64,000 bases of DNA from an uncultured Collinsella sp. (GTDB lineage: Bacteria; Actinomycetota; Coriobacteriia; Coriobacteriales; Coriobacteriaceae). The stretch is taken from the NCBI GenBank assembly GCA_900542315.1, contig UQMV01000004.1, positions 1 to 64,000 of the forward strand, read 5' to 3'. Within the stretch, counting starts at the first letter, position 1; each line of letters begins with the position of its first letter. Shown here piece by piece: positions 33,801 through 48,800 of the stretch. Position numbers and translations under genes: made by a program. The notes below the pieces were generated by a model, which saw only the letters and a program-made list of their open reading frames with translations, did not search any database and had not been told where the DNA came from.

Positions 33801-36800
33801 AATGCCCTTGCCAAAGAAGAAACGCAGCTTGCGGTACTTCATGTTCCAGGACTGCTCGCTCCACTGGCCCGAGAGCACGCCCGCCACGGACTTGGTCTCC
33901 TTGGGCAGGCTGGCGTTCTCGCGACCGTGGAACAGGCTGCCGACCTCGTACAGGTGCACGTTGGGCGTGCCGTGGGCCTCGTTATAGGCCACGGACTGCA
34001 GCAGGCCCGGCAACAGCGAACGACGCATCTCGGTCTGCTCGGCTACCAGCGGGTTCATGAGCACCACGGGGCAACCGCGACCCTCGGTGGACATACCGAT
34101 CTTCTCCAGGTCGCCCGGGGCGGCAAAGCCGAAAGTCGTGGTCTCGTTGAGGCCGCAGGCGCGCAGGATCTCGCCGACCTTGCGGGTGAGCTTCTGCTCG
34201 CGGGTCAGGCCGCCGATGTGGTTCTTGGCAGCCGGGATGGTCGCCGTCACACGGCCCATGCCCCACAGGCGCAGGACCTCCTCGATCAGGTCGATCTCGC
34301 GCGGCAGGTCGGGACGGAAGCTCGGCGGGGTGACCATGAAGTCATCGCCGTCGCGCTCGACGGTGCAGCCCAGGCGGGTGAGCGAACGCTCGATAAACTC
34401 GGGCTCGATGTCGGCACCGCAGATGGCATGCACGCGGGCCAGGCGCAGCTTGATGCTGTCGATAGTCTTGGGCGCAGGGAAAACGTCGACATAGCCGGGA
34501 GCAACCTCGCCGCCGGCGATCTCCTCGATGAGCGCGCAGGCAACGTTGGCGACGTCCACGCAGCCGGTCTCGTCAACCTGGCGCTCAAAGCGAATGGAGG
34601 CGTCGGAGATCAGGGACAGGTCGCGGCTGGTGTGCGAGGTGCGACCGGCGTTGAAGCAGGCACTCTCGACCATCACATCGACGGTGTCGTCCTCGATCTC
34701 GGAATCCATGCCGCCCATAACGCCGGCCAGCGCCACGGGGCGCTCGCCGTCGGTGATGAGACCCATGCCGGCGTCGAGCGTGCGCTCCTCGCCGTCGAGC
34801 GTCGTGAACTTCTCATCCTGCTGGGCGGCGCGGACCACCACACGACGGCGGCCATCGCGCTCGGCAAAGGTGTCCAGGTCAAAGGCGTGCAGCGGCTGAC
34901 CGGTGAGCATCATCACGTAGTTGGTGATATCGACAATGTTGTTGTGCGGGCGCACGCCCAGGGCGTTGAGGCGCTTGACCATCCAGTCGGGCGAGGGGCC
35001 GACCTTCACGTTGCGCACGATGCGGGCGACGTAGCGGTCGCACAGGCCCTCGTCGGCAATCTCGACCGAAAGCTCGTCGTCGGTCGCGCGGCCGGTCTCG
35101 GCCTTGATGGCAGGCAGCTCAACGTGGAAATCGCGGTCGAAGATGGCGCCGGTCTCGCGGGCCATGCCGATCATGGACAGGCAATCGGGACGGTTGGGCG
35201 TGATCTCGCAGTCAAGCACGGTATCGCTCGAGCCCACGTACTCGGCAAACGGCATGCCGCAGGGCGTATCCTCGGGCAGGATCATGATGCCGGAGTGGTC
35301 GCCGCCCAGGCCGAGCTCGCGCGCGGAGCAGTTCATGCCCATGGACACGACGCCGCGAAGCTTGCTCTTCTTGATCTTGACGTCGCCGGGCAGGACAGCG
35401 CCAATCATGGCCGTGACGATGTGGTCGCCGGCCTCGAAGTTCTGCGCGCCGCAGACGATCTGCAGCGGAGCGGGGTTGCCGTCGGCGTCGAGGTTCTTGT
35501 CGCCCACGTCGACCGAGCACACATACATATGGTCGCTATCGGGGTGCGGGGTCTTGGTGAGCACCTTGGCGGTCACCACGTGGTCGAAGGACTCGCCCAC
35601 GGTGTCGATCGCCTCGACCTCGGTGCCGGTACGGATATATTCGTCCGAAAGGGTCTTGGGATCCTCCGGAATATCGATCATGGTCTTGAGCCAGTCGTAA
35701 GAAACACGCATCTAGCTCTCCTTTCATACTGAAAGCCTGCGAAGAGATGCAGGTGGAAACTTCAACTTTGTGAACATTCCTTACAAAGCGAGGGTTGTCC
35801 AAGTGCGGCAGATCGGCCCGAAAGAGGAGCGCCGCGTACTTTGGTACGCAAGCGACGAATGAGCGCCGAGGTGCCGTGCTTGGGCAAGCCGCAGCCTAAA
35901 ATTGGTTCAGGAAGCGCATATCGCCTGTCATGAGCGTGCGCAGGTCGGGCAGGTCGTAGCGCAGGGCCGCGACGCGCTCGGCGCCAATACCAAAGGCGAA
36001 GCCGGTGTACTTCTCGGGGTCGATGCCGCAGTTAATCAGGACGTTGGGGTCGACCATGCCGCAGCCCAGAATCTCGATCCAGCCGCTGTGCTTGCAGAAG
36101 TTGCAGCCCTTGCCGCCGCACACGTGGCAGCTCACGTCTACCTCGCAGCTCGGCTCGGTGAAGGGGAAGAAGTGCGGGCGGTAACGCGTCTTGCGGTCCT
36201 CGCCAAACATGCACTTAACAAAGTAGTCGAGCGTGCCCTTAAGATCGCCAAAGGTGATGCCCTCGTCGACGACCAGGCCCTCGATCTGGTTGAACTGCGG
36301 CAGGTGGCAGGCGTCGGCCGTGTCGGGACGGTAGACGGTGCCCGGGCAGATCATGTAGATGGGCGGCTTCTGCGACTCCATGGTGTGGATCTGCACGCCC
36401 GAGGTCTGGGTGCGCAGCAGCACGTCGGACTCGCCGTGGGCGTGAGCCTCGGGGTGCGCGACGCTGCCGGGGTTGTTGTCGACCACATAGAAGGTATCGC
36501 GGGCCGAGCGGCTCGGGTGATCCATGGGGGCGTTGAGCGCGGTGAAGTTGTAATAGGAGGTGTCGACCATGGGGCCAGACTCGACGGTGTAGCCGATGCC
36601 GCAGAAGATGTCCTCGGCCTCCTCGATGATCTGCTTGATCAGGTGCTGGTGGCCGATCTGCGGACGGATACCCGGTAGCGTGATGTCGACGGCCTCGTGC
36701 TCGAGTGCGTGCTTGAGGGCGGCGGCCTTCATCTCGGTGGTGCGCTCGTCGAGCATGCCCTCGATCAGCTGGCGCATCTCGTTGGCGCGCTTGCCCATCA

Positions 36801-39800
36801 CGGGACGATCCTCGGGGGCGAGCTTGCCCATCATGCGCATCAGGCCGGTGATGCGGCCCTTGCGGCCGAGCAGCTCAACGCGCGCGGCCTCGAGCTTTGC
36901 GGCATCGTCGGCGCCTGCGACGAGCTCCTTGGCCTCTTCCTCGAGTTTGACCAGATCATCAATCAGACTCATGTCTTCCCTTTCGTCTCTCGCGCTCCCC
37001 GCTTGCCGAGGCGGCTGCCGCCGTCTGACGTTGCGAAAACGCGGCCCGGTTCGGTAACAAAAAACCGTCCTCGGGCATGTGCATTGCCCAAGGACGGTTG
37101 AATTCCGCGGTACCACCTTGTTTGACCCGGCGGATGTCTGGCCCGCCGCGCCCACTCTTTGCCCCTTGTCGCGAGGCTCACGGCTTCCCTACTGGGGACA
37201 TCGCCGCCGCCGGCCGCGTGCCCGTTGAGGTCGCTGCTCGGGAGTGAACGCTTGGCCCTTGCCACCGCAGGAAGGCTTACAGCCCATGACCTTCCCTCTC
37301 TTGCCGGCGACGCGGCGGGCAAAACCCTCTCCGTCAACGCATTGGGCTACAGGATACCACATTGTTTGGGCATATCGCCGCGTTCCGTTTTGTTCGTGCT
37401 GGGTACAAGGCAGGTAGCTGTGTAAACTGGCCGTGCGCCCATCCGTGGCGCTCGGTTCGCGAGATCAAGGATATGGTATGGGAAAGAAGCACGATAAGAA
37501 GGCCGAGCCCGCAGCGGGCAAGACGCCCAAAAGCATGAAGGTCGATAAGGCCGTCAAAAAATTCCGCAAGCTCGAGGGCAAGCTGTGGACCCGCGAGTAC
37601 CTGCTCAAGATTGCCGAGTTTGACGGCGCGACCATTGCCCCCGCCAACGGCGCCGCAGCGCGCGCCGACGCCATGGGCACCCTTGCCGGCGAGCATCATA
37701 AGCTCCTGACCAGCGAAAAGTCTGTCGAACTTGTGCGCTCGCTGGCACGCGAAACCGTCGCCAGCGGCAAGATCGACGACCCGCAGCTGCTCGACGAGAT
37801 CCGCGTACTCGGCCGCGACCAGCGCGAAGCGAGCGTCATTCCCACCGAGGAGGCCGAGGCCTGGACCAGGCTCACCTGCGAGGCCGACGCCGTGTGGCAC
37901 AAGGCCAAGACGGCCAATGACTGGGCGAGCTTTGAGCCCTATGTGGATAGAATCGTCGCCCAACTTAAGCATCAGGCCGAGCTCATGGACCCCAAGCGCG
38001 ACCCATACGATGTTTGGCTCGACCAGTACGAGCGCGGCCTTTCCGCCAAGAGCTTCGATGCGTTTTGCGATGAGGTCAAGGCGACGGTCGTGCCGCTCGT
38101 GCACGCCATCGGCGAGCGCGGCCAGCAGCCCGCTGCCGACTTTTTGCACGCCCGCGTGCCCGAGGCCGCACAGCGCGCCATGAGCTTCGACCTTATGAAG
38201 CTCGTCGGCCTGGACCTGAACGACACCACGCTTGCCTTTACCGAGCACCCGTTTAGCGAGGGCTTTGCCGTGGGCGACGCGCGCATCGCGACGCACATCT
38301 ACGAGGACGACTGCATCTCCAACGTCTACAGCATCATCCACGAGGCGGGACACGCCATGTACGAGCTGGGCGTCAATCCTGCCTATGCGCGCACCCGCCT
38401 GGAGGGCGGCACTTCCATGGGCATCCACGAGAGCCAGAGCCGCTTTTTCGAGAACACCGTGGGTCGCAGCCGCGCCTTTATGGGCCCGCTGCTCGAGGTG
38501 CTGCGCCGTCACGCGCCCGAGGTCTATGGCAGTGTGGACGAGGATACGCTCTACCATGCCGTGAACATCGCACGGCCGTCGCTGATCCGCACCGAGGCGG
38601 ATGAGCTCACTTATCCGCTGCACGTTATGGTGCGCTACGAGATCGAGCGCATGCTGTTTGCCGGCGAGGCCACGGCCAAGGACATCCCCGCGCTTTGGAA
38701 TCGCTTTATGGATGAGTACCTGGGCATTCCCGTTCCCGACGACACGCACGGCTGCCTGCAGGATACGCACTGGAGCGGTGGCTCGTTTGGCTACTTCCCC
38801 ACGTATGCGCTGGGTAGCGCCTACGACGCTATGTTTGTGCCGGCCATGTGCCGCGACGGCGTCGACCTTACCGGTGCCTGTGCGAGCGGCGATTTGGCGC
38901 CCGTCCGTGCCTGGCTGGGCGAGCACATTTGGCAGTGGGGCCGTGCCAAGGACGCACCGGAGCTCATCAAGGGCGCGTGCGGCATGGACTTTGACGCCCG
39001 CTACTACTGCAGCTACCTGCAGGACAAGTTCACCACGCTGTACGAGCTGTAAGGCATAACCGACACGCCAACGCAAAGGGGACGCCGCGGAACCAATCCG
39101 CAGCGCCCCCTTTCCACCTAGTTGTTTAAGAACGTCCCCAATGACTACCTTACAGAGCTTCCAGCGCGGCGGCGATGCGCTTCATGGCGGCATCGGCGGA
39201 TGCTTGGTCGGGCGCCTCGGCCAGCACGCGGATAACCGACTCGGTTCCACTCTTGCGCACGAGCACGCGGCCCTCGCCTGCCAGCGCAGCCTCGGCCTCG
39301 GCGATGGCGTTCTGCACGCCCATGTTCTCGAGCGCGGCGTCCTTGTCCGCCACGTGCACGGCCACCTGCGCCTGTGGCAGCAGCTTGCACGGAGCCGTGA
39401 GCTGCGAGAGCGTCTCGCGCTCGGCACGAATCACTTCCATCACGCGCAGCGAGGTCATAATGCCGTCGCCCGTGCGCTCGATATCGCCAAAGATCGTATG
39501 GCCCGTCTGCTCGCCACCCAGGCTGTAGCCGCCCTCGCGCATCTTGGCATACACGTGACGGTCGCCCACGCCGCTGGTCACGGCGCTCAGTCCGGCAAGC
39601 TCCAACGACTTGATCAGGCCAAAGTTGCTGGCGATCGTCGGTACCACGGTACCGCCCGAGAGACGCCCGTGCTTGTTCAGGTACACGCCGCACACGTACA
39701 AGATCTGGTCGCCGTCGACCACGCGGCCGCGCTCGTCCACGGCCAGGCAGCGGTCGGCATCGCCGTCGTAGGCAAAGCCCACATCCAGGCCCTGCTCCAC

Positions 39801-42800
39801 CACGTGGCGCTGCAGGCGCTCAATATGCGTAGAGCCGCAGTCGACATTGATGTTAAAGCCGTCGGGCGCGGCATTGATCACGCGCACATCGGCGCCCAGT
39901 GCGTCGAACACCGGCTTGGCCACCGAGGATGCCGAGCCGTTGGCGCAATCGATGCCGATCTTGACGCCCTGCAGCGAAAAGTTCGCGCTGGCGATGAGCG
40001 AAGCAATGTAGCGGTTGCGACCCTGCATGTAGTCCACCGTGGCGCCGATGTGGTTGCCCGTTGCCAGCGGCACCTCGCTCTTGCCATCGATGTAGTCCTC
40101 AATGAGCTCCAGCACGTCCTCGTCCATCTTAAAGCCGTCGCTGTTGACGAGCTTAATGCCGTTATCGCAAAACGGGTTGTGGCTCGCGCTGATCATGATG
40201 CCGCAATCGAAGCAGCCTTCCACAGTCTGATGCGCTACGCCCGGCGTGGGGATCACGTGCAGCATATAGGCGTCCGCACCGCTCGCGACCAGGCCGCTCA
40301 CCAGCGCCGCCTCGAACATATAACTCGAGCGACGCGTGTCCTTGCCCACGATCACGCGTGCCTTGCGCTCGCGGTTGGCGCCGTAATACCAGCCCACAAA
40401 ACGGCCAATCTTATAAGCGTGCTCTACCGTCAGCCCAACGTTGGCCTCACCACGAAAGCCGTCGGTGCCAAAGTACTTCATGCGCTCTCCTTACAAAATA
40501 GGGGCGAACAGATTGCCTGTCCGCCCCAAAATGGTACTCGATTATCTGCGCTACCAGAAAAACCCTACGCCGACGCGCTGTCGCGAGCCGCCTGGCATGT
40601 AGGAGTCTGACGCAGCGTAAGCGGCTTGTCCCCCGCCTCGGCCGACGTGGTCAGCGTATACGTGATCGTCGTCGTCTCGCCAGCATGCAGGTCAACGGTG
40701 CCCGAATAGAAGGGGATTCCATGCCACGTAGCGGCGCCAAGACCAAACTGGGTGCCCTCGACGGTCAGATCAGTAATGTTGCCGCCCGTCGGGGCAAACA
40801 ACGAGACATTCAGACGCTCGTCGTCACGCGCGGCATCGGGTGCGCTCGCCGCAACGTAGTCGGGCAGCTTGCCAGCCTCCTCCTGCGTCATGATGTTCGT
40901 CAGGGTAACGGTGATGCGATAGGAGCACGTGCCGTCACCGTTCTTCACGCCCTGACCAATCTGCGTATCGGCGTTCAGGTACCAGTCGAGCTTGGAGAAG
41001 CTCAGGTTGTTAAAGTAAACGCCGGCAACAGGATCGGCGCTCGGGTCATCCGGATCGGGCAGCGAAGCGTCAATGCCCGTCTCTTTGATGGCATTCTGCT
41101 CATCATCGTTTCTCATCCACGCGATCAGGCGGCCCTCTTCGGCACCGCGCTCAACGGCGCTGACAAGCTTCGTAACATCGACATCGCCGATACCGCCAAG
41201 GATCTTGTCGAAGGCAGCGCTGGCGACGGATGCAAAGATGCCGTCCGACTCCTCGACCGGATAGTTCCAGTACACATCGTGCATGAGGACCTTTGCGGCG
41301 TTGGTGCCGTCGACAACCGTTCCGTCGGGCAGCGAGACATTACCGACCAGGCCCAGCAGATACTGCAGGAACACCGGGTCGATACCGATGACGCCATCAA
41401 CGTCCTGTCCATACTGGGACTTCCACAGCGCGGCGACACGCTGCGAGTTGCGGGGCCAATCAGGCGAATAGGTATTGCCCGAGTTGTACAGGTTACTGTG
41501 GTTGCCGAACAGCGCCTCATCCTCTTCGTCGACGCTCTCGACTGCCTCATCCTCGCTGAGTCCAATGCGGGGAACAAACTCGCCAATCGACATCTGGCCG
41601 TCAGTGACCGAAATCAGGCCCTGCGAACCGCCAAAGCCGCCGCAAGCACGAATCTCGACGTTGTTCATGGCGTACATAAGGTAGTTGCGCGTCTGGCCGT
41701 TGGCGCCGAGCATCTGGGGAAGGACGGGGGCGACCTTCTCCGCCGCGTCAACCGCGCCGTTGAGGGTGGCAAAGCCGTCCTTGGCCTTATCGACCAGCTC
41801 GGTCACCTGGGAAATATGAGTATCGCCAATGCCCTGGACCTTCTCGTTGGCGCTCTTGAACACCTTCGAGCTGCTGGAAAGCGAATCGGCGACCGCCTGC
41901 AGCGCGGACACGTTAATCATGCCGTCCTGGAACAGCTTGCCGGGCGTAGCCTGCGAAAGGTTATCGGCCATGGGAACCAGCGCATTGCTCGAGACATCGG
42001 ACAGGGCGTCAATCATGGTGCGGGCCGCATTGATATCGCTGCCATACACCGGGATAAACGAAGCCGCCGCCCACAGCGGGCTCGAGGTCTCCGCCTTCAT
42101 GCTGTTACAGAGCTCATCGATCTTCTTCGCGTCGTCAGGCAGCGTCGAAAAATCGCCCGACGTGACCTTGTCCTTAAGGCCACCGACGATCTCGACAGCC
42201 TCCTTCGCTTCGCTCTTTACGGTCTTTGCCGAGTTAAGCAGCATAAAGCCGCTTGCGCCAAGCGCAACGAGAAGCACCGCGACTACAACGGCAATAATGG
42301 CGCCGGTGTGACGCTTTTTGCGCTCGCCCTTGCGATGGCGATGACGGACCAGACCGTCAGAGGTCGAACTCGGCGAAGCGTCGCCACCGTAGTTCAAGCC
42401 AAAATCGTAATAATCTTCCTTGGAACCCGAGCCCGCAAACTCGGCACCGCTATCATCCAGGCGGGCGAACGTGCCAGTCTCGGAGGCGCCGGTGTAAATC
42501 GTGCCAAGGTTACCCGTAAGCCCCGCGCCACCGGCAGAGGGAGTATTGTTGGCGGCCTTGTCGGCATTAACGTTGCCGGCGGCATTCGCGGCGTTGGCAG
42601 CACCTGCGTTGTTCGCGGGTACCGAAGGAGCCCCGCTCGGCTGCGACGTGGAGGTTGCACCGCCCGCAAAGACATTCCCTCTTGCACGGCCGGTCTTTTT
42701 TGCCTTTTGAGACTGCTCGTACAGAGCGGTAAACATCGCTGTCTCGCCCGGGGACACGCGCTTACCGGAACCGCCCTGTCCAGCGCCGCCCGGCGTGCCG

Positions 42801-45800
42801 GCCTTACCAGCCCCGTTCGGACGCGGCGGAACTGCAGGACGGCCGCTATCGCTGCCCTTAAAGTGATTACCAGCCATAAAGAAATCCTCGCAATTGAGTC
42901 GCAATGAAAAAGTCCATGACGTTACTAGTTTATGGCATTTTGAGCATCGACAGCTAAACTCCAGACACGGACATCAATTGGCGAAAATGCGGCACAACAC
43001 CTTTTCTGTCTGGCGGCGGCGCCAGCTACACCGTGAGGAACATCATCACGATGATCATGGCAAAGCCGATAAGGTCGGTCGGCAAAAACACCGTGCCCAG
43101 CATAACGGCGCTGGTGATGGTCGCCGAAACTGGCTCCACAGTTCCGATGAGGCTCGCACGCACCGAGCCGATGTCCTTAACGCCCTGCATATAGAGCATG
43201 TAAGCAAAAAACGAGCCGATGACCACGAACACCGCGAGCGCCTCGACGCCGGCAGCGTCCAGCGCCGGCATATGTGCCCAGGGCTGCACGAAGACACACG
43301 AGACCACGCCCGCCGTGAGCATTGCCGAGCCCGTGACGATGGGGCTGCCGTATTCGGGCAGGATCTTGGCGGGAATCACCGCCATACACGCGGCGCTGAC
43401 CGCACACATAAGACCTGCTGCCAGGCCAAGCGGTGAGATATTCAGACTGGTGGGGTCGCCGCCGGTGGCGATTAAAAAGGTTCCACCCAGAGCCAGGCCA
43501 ATGCCGATGACTTCGCGAGTGCGCGGCATGCGGCGATCGGTCACGCAGGTGTAGCCCATGATGATAACGAGCTGCAGGCACTGGAGCACCGTCGCGGTTC
43601 CGGCGTTCGTCAGGCGCACGGCCGAAAGATAGCAAAACTGGTTGAACAGCAGACCAAAGGCGGTAAAGAGCAGCAGCTGCTTGCGATCGGCGGGTGTGGT
43701 CCAGAGCTTAATCAGGCGCTCGCGGTCGCGCGTAACAACCACGGCCATAAAGAGTAGACCGGCGAGAATCTGACGCACGCTCATAAGCCACAAGGTGTCG
43801 ACGTGGTAGGTATCGAACAGAAAGCTCGCGCTGGTGCCCGAGAAGCCCCAAAACGAACCACCCACCAGCGTAGCCAAGACGCCTGTGATCAACTTGCGCG
43901 TCGAAGCGCTGTTCAGGCGCTCGCGCCATGCGCGGCGGGTGCTGCGGCTGAGCTCGTCGGTGCCCTCGGGCACATCAATGTTCGATATATCGGTCATCGG
44001 CACCGAAGCCCCTGCGCCTTCGACCTGCTCGACACACTCTTTGCTCATTCCACTCCCCCGAAACAGTCTGGAAGCAATTCGGCTTACCTTACCACGGCGA
44101 AGGCACCAGCCGGAGGCTTGTCCGCTTATCGGTAGGACATTTCCGCAGGCGTCTTTCCATAGCTCGATACCGCAATGGCCTTGCATTATGCGACAGCCAA
44201 ATCGCAGCAGCAGGCTCTTTTGAAATGGATACGACAAAGCCCCCGAATTCCACAATGTAAGCGATTTTTAAAAATGTTCTTGCCACCGAGTTCAGGCTCC
44301 GTTATATTATCCCTTGCGCACTTGCGCACCCTTGATCGGGCGTTTAGCTCAGGGGGAGAGCGCTTCCCTGACACGGAAGAGGTCAGAAGTTCAAATCTTC
44401 TAACGCCCACCAAATGTTCGCAGCTCAGAGGCTATGTCTCTGGGCTGTTTTGTTTTATGTCGCCAAGTACGCCGCCAAATAACCACCAAATACTGATCCA
44501 AGGTCTGTATGCGATGGCCTTCGCATCCCGTAGGGGTGCCGGCAGATTGCGCACGTCCTGGCCGATCGTGACCGCAACATGTTGGTCAAGCATAATCTTT
44601 TGGATTCTTTTGGCGTGAGCGGCTTGGTTTTGGTAGGATTTGTCAGCGGCTTGACTAAGGGGGTTTTATAACTGCCATGCAGGTAGCCGTGTTGGTAACG
44701 TTTTACCGACTTGCCAAGAACCCCTCATAATTAATGCGTCTGCAAAATGACTAATTGCTTTGACCTGCTGAAACACTATATGTTGTGTTTGACCTAAAAA
44801 AAGAATACAGGATATAGATGCCTCTTTGTCGTATGATAGATGGCGGACAGAGAACGAGAACCTTATTCGCTCCATTTGGATAGATCTTTGAGCCCCTTGA
44901 TTGGCTGCGAGGATTGTCCGCATGAGGGACTATGGTTATCGAGAACACAGATTGCGCGACGGCGCCGCAAGACAGGGGCAAGCCCTGCCGAGCATCGTTT
45001 GGCTCTGAAACGCAATGAGACTACGACGCGAAAGAGGCAAGAGGATGAAGATCATCAAGCGCAGCGGCACCGAGGTTGTCTTTGACATCGATAAGATTGT
45101 CAATGCGATTCGCGCCGCCAACTTGGAGGTCGAGGAGGGCTCTCGTCTTACCGACCGCCAGGTGGTTTATGCGGCGCAAAACGTCGCCGAGGCATGTGAG
45201 AACGCGGGCCACACCGTGTCGGTCGAGGAGATTCAGGATCTGGTCGAGGACGAGATTATGCGTCTCGACTGCTACGAAGTGGCCCGCCACTACATCATCT
45301 ATCGCTATGTTCAGAGCTTGAAGCGCCAGAAGAACACGACCGATGACAAGATCCTGTCGCTAATTGAGTGCAATAACGAAGAGGTCAAGCAGGAGAACTC
45401 CAACAAGAACCCGACCGTCAACTCCGTTCAGCGCGACTATATGGCCGGCGAGATTTCCAAGGACCTGACCCAGCGCGTGCTGCTGCCCCAGGAGATCGTG
45501 GATGCCCATAATGAGGGCCTGATCCATTTCCACGATTCCGACTACTTTGCCCAGCACATGCATAACTGCGATTTGGTGAACCTGGAGGACATGCTCCAGA
45601 ACGGCACTGTTATCTCGGGCACGCTGATCGAGAAGCCGCACAGCTTCTCGACCGCCTGCAACATCGCGACGCAGATCATCGCCCAGGTTGCTTCCTCCCA
45701 GTACGGCGGCCAGTCTATTTCGCTGACCCATCTCGCCCCGTTCGTTGAGGTGAGCCGTCAGAAGATTCGCGGCGAGGTCGCTCGCGAGCTTGAGGAGCTC

Positions 45801-48800
45801 GGTGTTTCGGCATCTGCCGAGAAGGTTCGCGAAGTCGTTGAGGATCGCTTGCGCGATGAGATTCGTCGCGGCGTCCAGACGATTCAGTATCAGGTCGTGA
45901 CCCTTATGACCACGAATGGCCAGGCGCCGTTCGTGACGGTCTTTATGTATCTCAATGAGGCCCGTACGCCTCAGGAGAAGCACGACCTTGCCATGATCGT
46001 GGAGGAGACGCTTCGCCAGCGCTATGAGGGCGTTAAGAACGAGGCCGGCGTGTGGATTACCCCGGCATTCCCCAAGCTTATCTATGTACTCGAGGACGAT
46101 AACGTTCACGAGAATTCCCCGTACTTCTATCTGACCCAGCTGGCTGCCAAGTGCACCGCCAAGCGCATGGTGCCCGATTACATCTCCGAGAAGAAGATGC
46201 GCGAGCTCAAGCTGTCGAAGGGCGAGACCGCCGGCAACGGCGATTGCTACACCTGCATGGGTTGCCGCAGTTTCCTGACGCCCGACCGTTCGGGCAACGG
46301 CTTTAACAACGTCGCCAACGCGCTGAACTATGACCCGACCAAGCCTAAGTACTATGGTCGCTTTAACCAAGGTGTTGTGACCATCAATCTGCCCGATGTC
46401 GCACTGAGCTCGCATCAGGACATGGACAAGTTCTGGAAGATCTTCGACGAGCGCCTTGAGCTGTGCCATCGTGCCCTGCTGTGCCGTCATGAGCGCCTGA
46501 TGGGCACGCTTTCGGATGCCGCGCCGATTCTTTGGCAGTACGGCGCCCTGGCGCGTCTGAAGAAGGGCGAGACGATCGATAAGCTGCTCGTGGGCGGCTA
46601 TTCCACCATCAGCCTGGGGTATGCCGGTCTGTATGAGTGCGTCAAGTACATGACGGGTCACAGCCACACCGAGAAGGAGGGCACGCCGTTTGCTATGGCC
46701 GTCATGCAGCGCATGAACGACAAGTGCGCGGAGTGGAAGGCTGCGAGCGACATCGATTTCTCGCTGTACGGCACGCCGTTGGAGTCGACGACCTACAAGT
46801 TCGCCAAGTGCCTGCAGCGCCGTTTTGGCATTATCCCGGGCGTGACGGACAAGGGCTACATCACTAACAGCTATCACGTCCACGTGTCCGAGGAGATCGA
46901 TGCCTTCGACAAGCTTAAGTTTGAGGGCATGTTCCAGCAGCTTTCGCCGGGCGGTGCCATCTCCTACGTCGAGGTTCCCAACATGCAGGACAACCTCAAA
47001 GCTGTCATTCGCGTGGTGCAGTACATCTACGACAACATCATGTATGCCGAGCTCAACACCAAGAGCGACTACTGCCAGGTGTGCGGCTACGATGGCGAGA
47101 TTAAGATTGTCGAGGACGATGGCAAGCTGGTGTGGGAGTGCCCCAATTGCGGCAATCGTGACCAGGAGAAGATGAACGTCGCCCGTCGTACGTGCGGCTA
47201 CATCGGTACCCAATTCTGGAACCAGGGCCGAACCGAAGAGATCCGCGACCGCGTGCTGCATCTCTAATAACCATCCCAGGCCGCCCCGTAGCGAGGCCCC
47301 GGACCTTTACTCGCTATTTCGGACAGTCCTGGCTCACGACGGAGGCGCCACTGGCGCCTCCTGTTCGTGCGGAACTCATATCGAGCAAAGGTCCGGGGCC
47401 TCGCTACGGGGCGGCCAAGTTGACGTAGCGGAGATGCAGCTCGCGGTCTGCTCACTCCTCGAAGTTCTTAGCGGAAATGAGTTGACTTGCAACAACGCTT
47501 TGCTTGCGATGGCGGTTGAGCTGCAACAAAGTTTTTATTAGACCTCGAACCCTATGCTCGATGTTCGCTTCGTTCATTGAGTTACCCTTTGCATGAGGCC
47601 GGGACATATCGTCCCGCCCGCAGTTTCGCAGGCCGCAGGCCGAGAATGTTTGAGGACGGGATGATATGTCCCGGTCTCCCGGGAGAGTTACCTATGAACT
47701 ACGCGAACATTAAGTATTTCGACATTGCTGATGGGGAAGGCGTTCGTACTTCTCTGTTTGTGAGCGGGTGCCGTCGTGGGTGCAAGAACTGCTTTAACTC
47801 TGTCGCGTGGGACTTTGCTGCGGGCGAGCCGTTCGATCGCGCCGTCGAGGATAAGATTATCGAGAGTCTCGACCATCCCTTTATTGATGGCCTGACGATT
47901 CTGGGCGGGGAGCCTATGGAACCCGAGAACCAGGCGGGGCTCGTTGATTTCATTGAGCGTGTTCGTGCCACTTATCCTGTGGATTCGGGGAAGACCATTT
48001 GGTGCTTTACCGGCGACGTGCTTGAGGAACTTATGCCGGGCGGTCGTCATCATACCGAGGTGACGGACCGCATTCTCGCCTGCCTCGACATGTTGGTGGA
48101 CGGCCCGTTCGTTCAGGATCTGTATGATATCTCGTTGCGCTTTAGGGGCTCGAGCAATCAGCGCGTGATTGATATGAACGCCACGCGTGCCCGTGCCGAG
48201 CGTGAGAACGTTGCGCTTTGCGACGCCGTGGAGCTTTGGCGAGACGATCCGGTCTATTCGACCCATACTATGTAGCTTGTGGCCGATGCCGGAGGGCGTG
48301 GTACAATAGCGCGAACGCGAAATCGAAAAAAGTGAGGCCCAGATGGTCGATCAGGAAAAAGTCGAGACTGCCATTAAGCTGCTACTTGAAGGTATAGGCG
48401 AGGACCCAACTCGCGAGGGCCTGCTGGAGACGCCGGCGCGCGTCGCCCGTATGTATGGCGAGATTGCCGGCGGTATGGACCAGAGTGCCGAGGAGCACCT
48501 GTCCAAAACTTTCGCTGTCGCTTCGAACGATTTGGTTATCGAGCGAGACATTACGTTTTACTCGCTGTGCGAGCACCATCTGCTGCCGTTTTATGGCAAG
48601 GCTGCGATCGGCTATATCCCTAACGGTCGCGTGGCGGGTCTGTCTAAGCTTGCTCGCACGGTTGAGGTCTATGCCCGTCGTCTGCAGCTTCAGGAGCAGC
48701 TGTGCGCACAGGTTGCCGATGCCCTCATGGAATATCTTGCTCCCCAAGGGGCGATTGTGCTGATGGAAGCCGAGCATATGTGCATGACCATGCGCGGCGT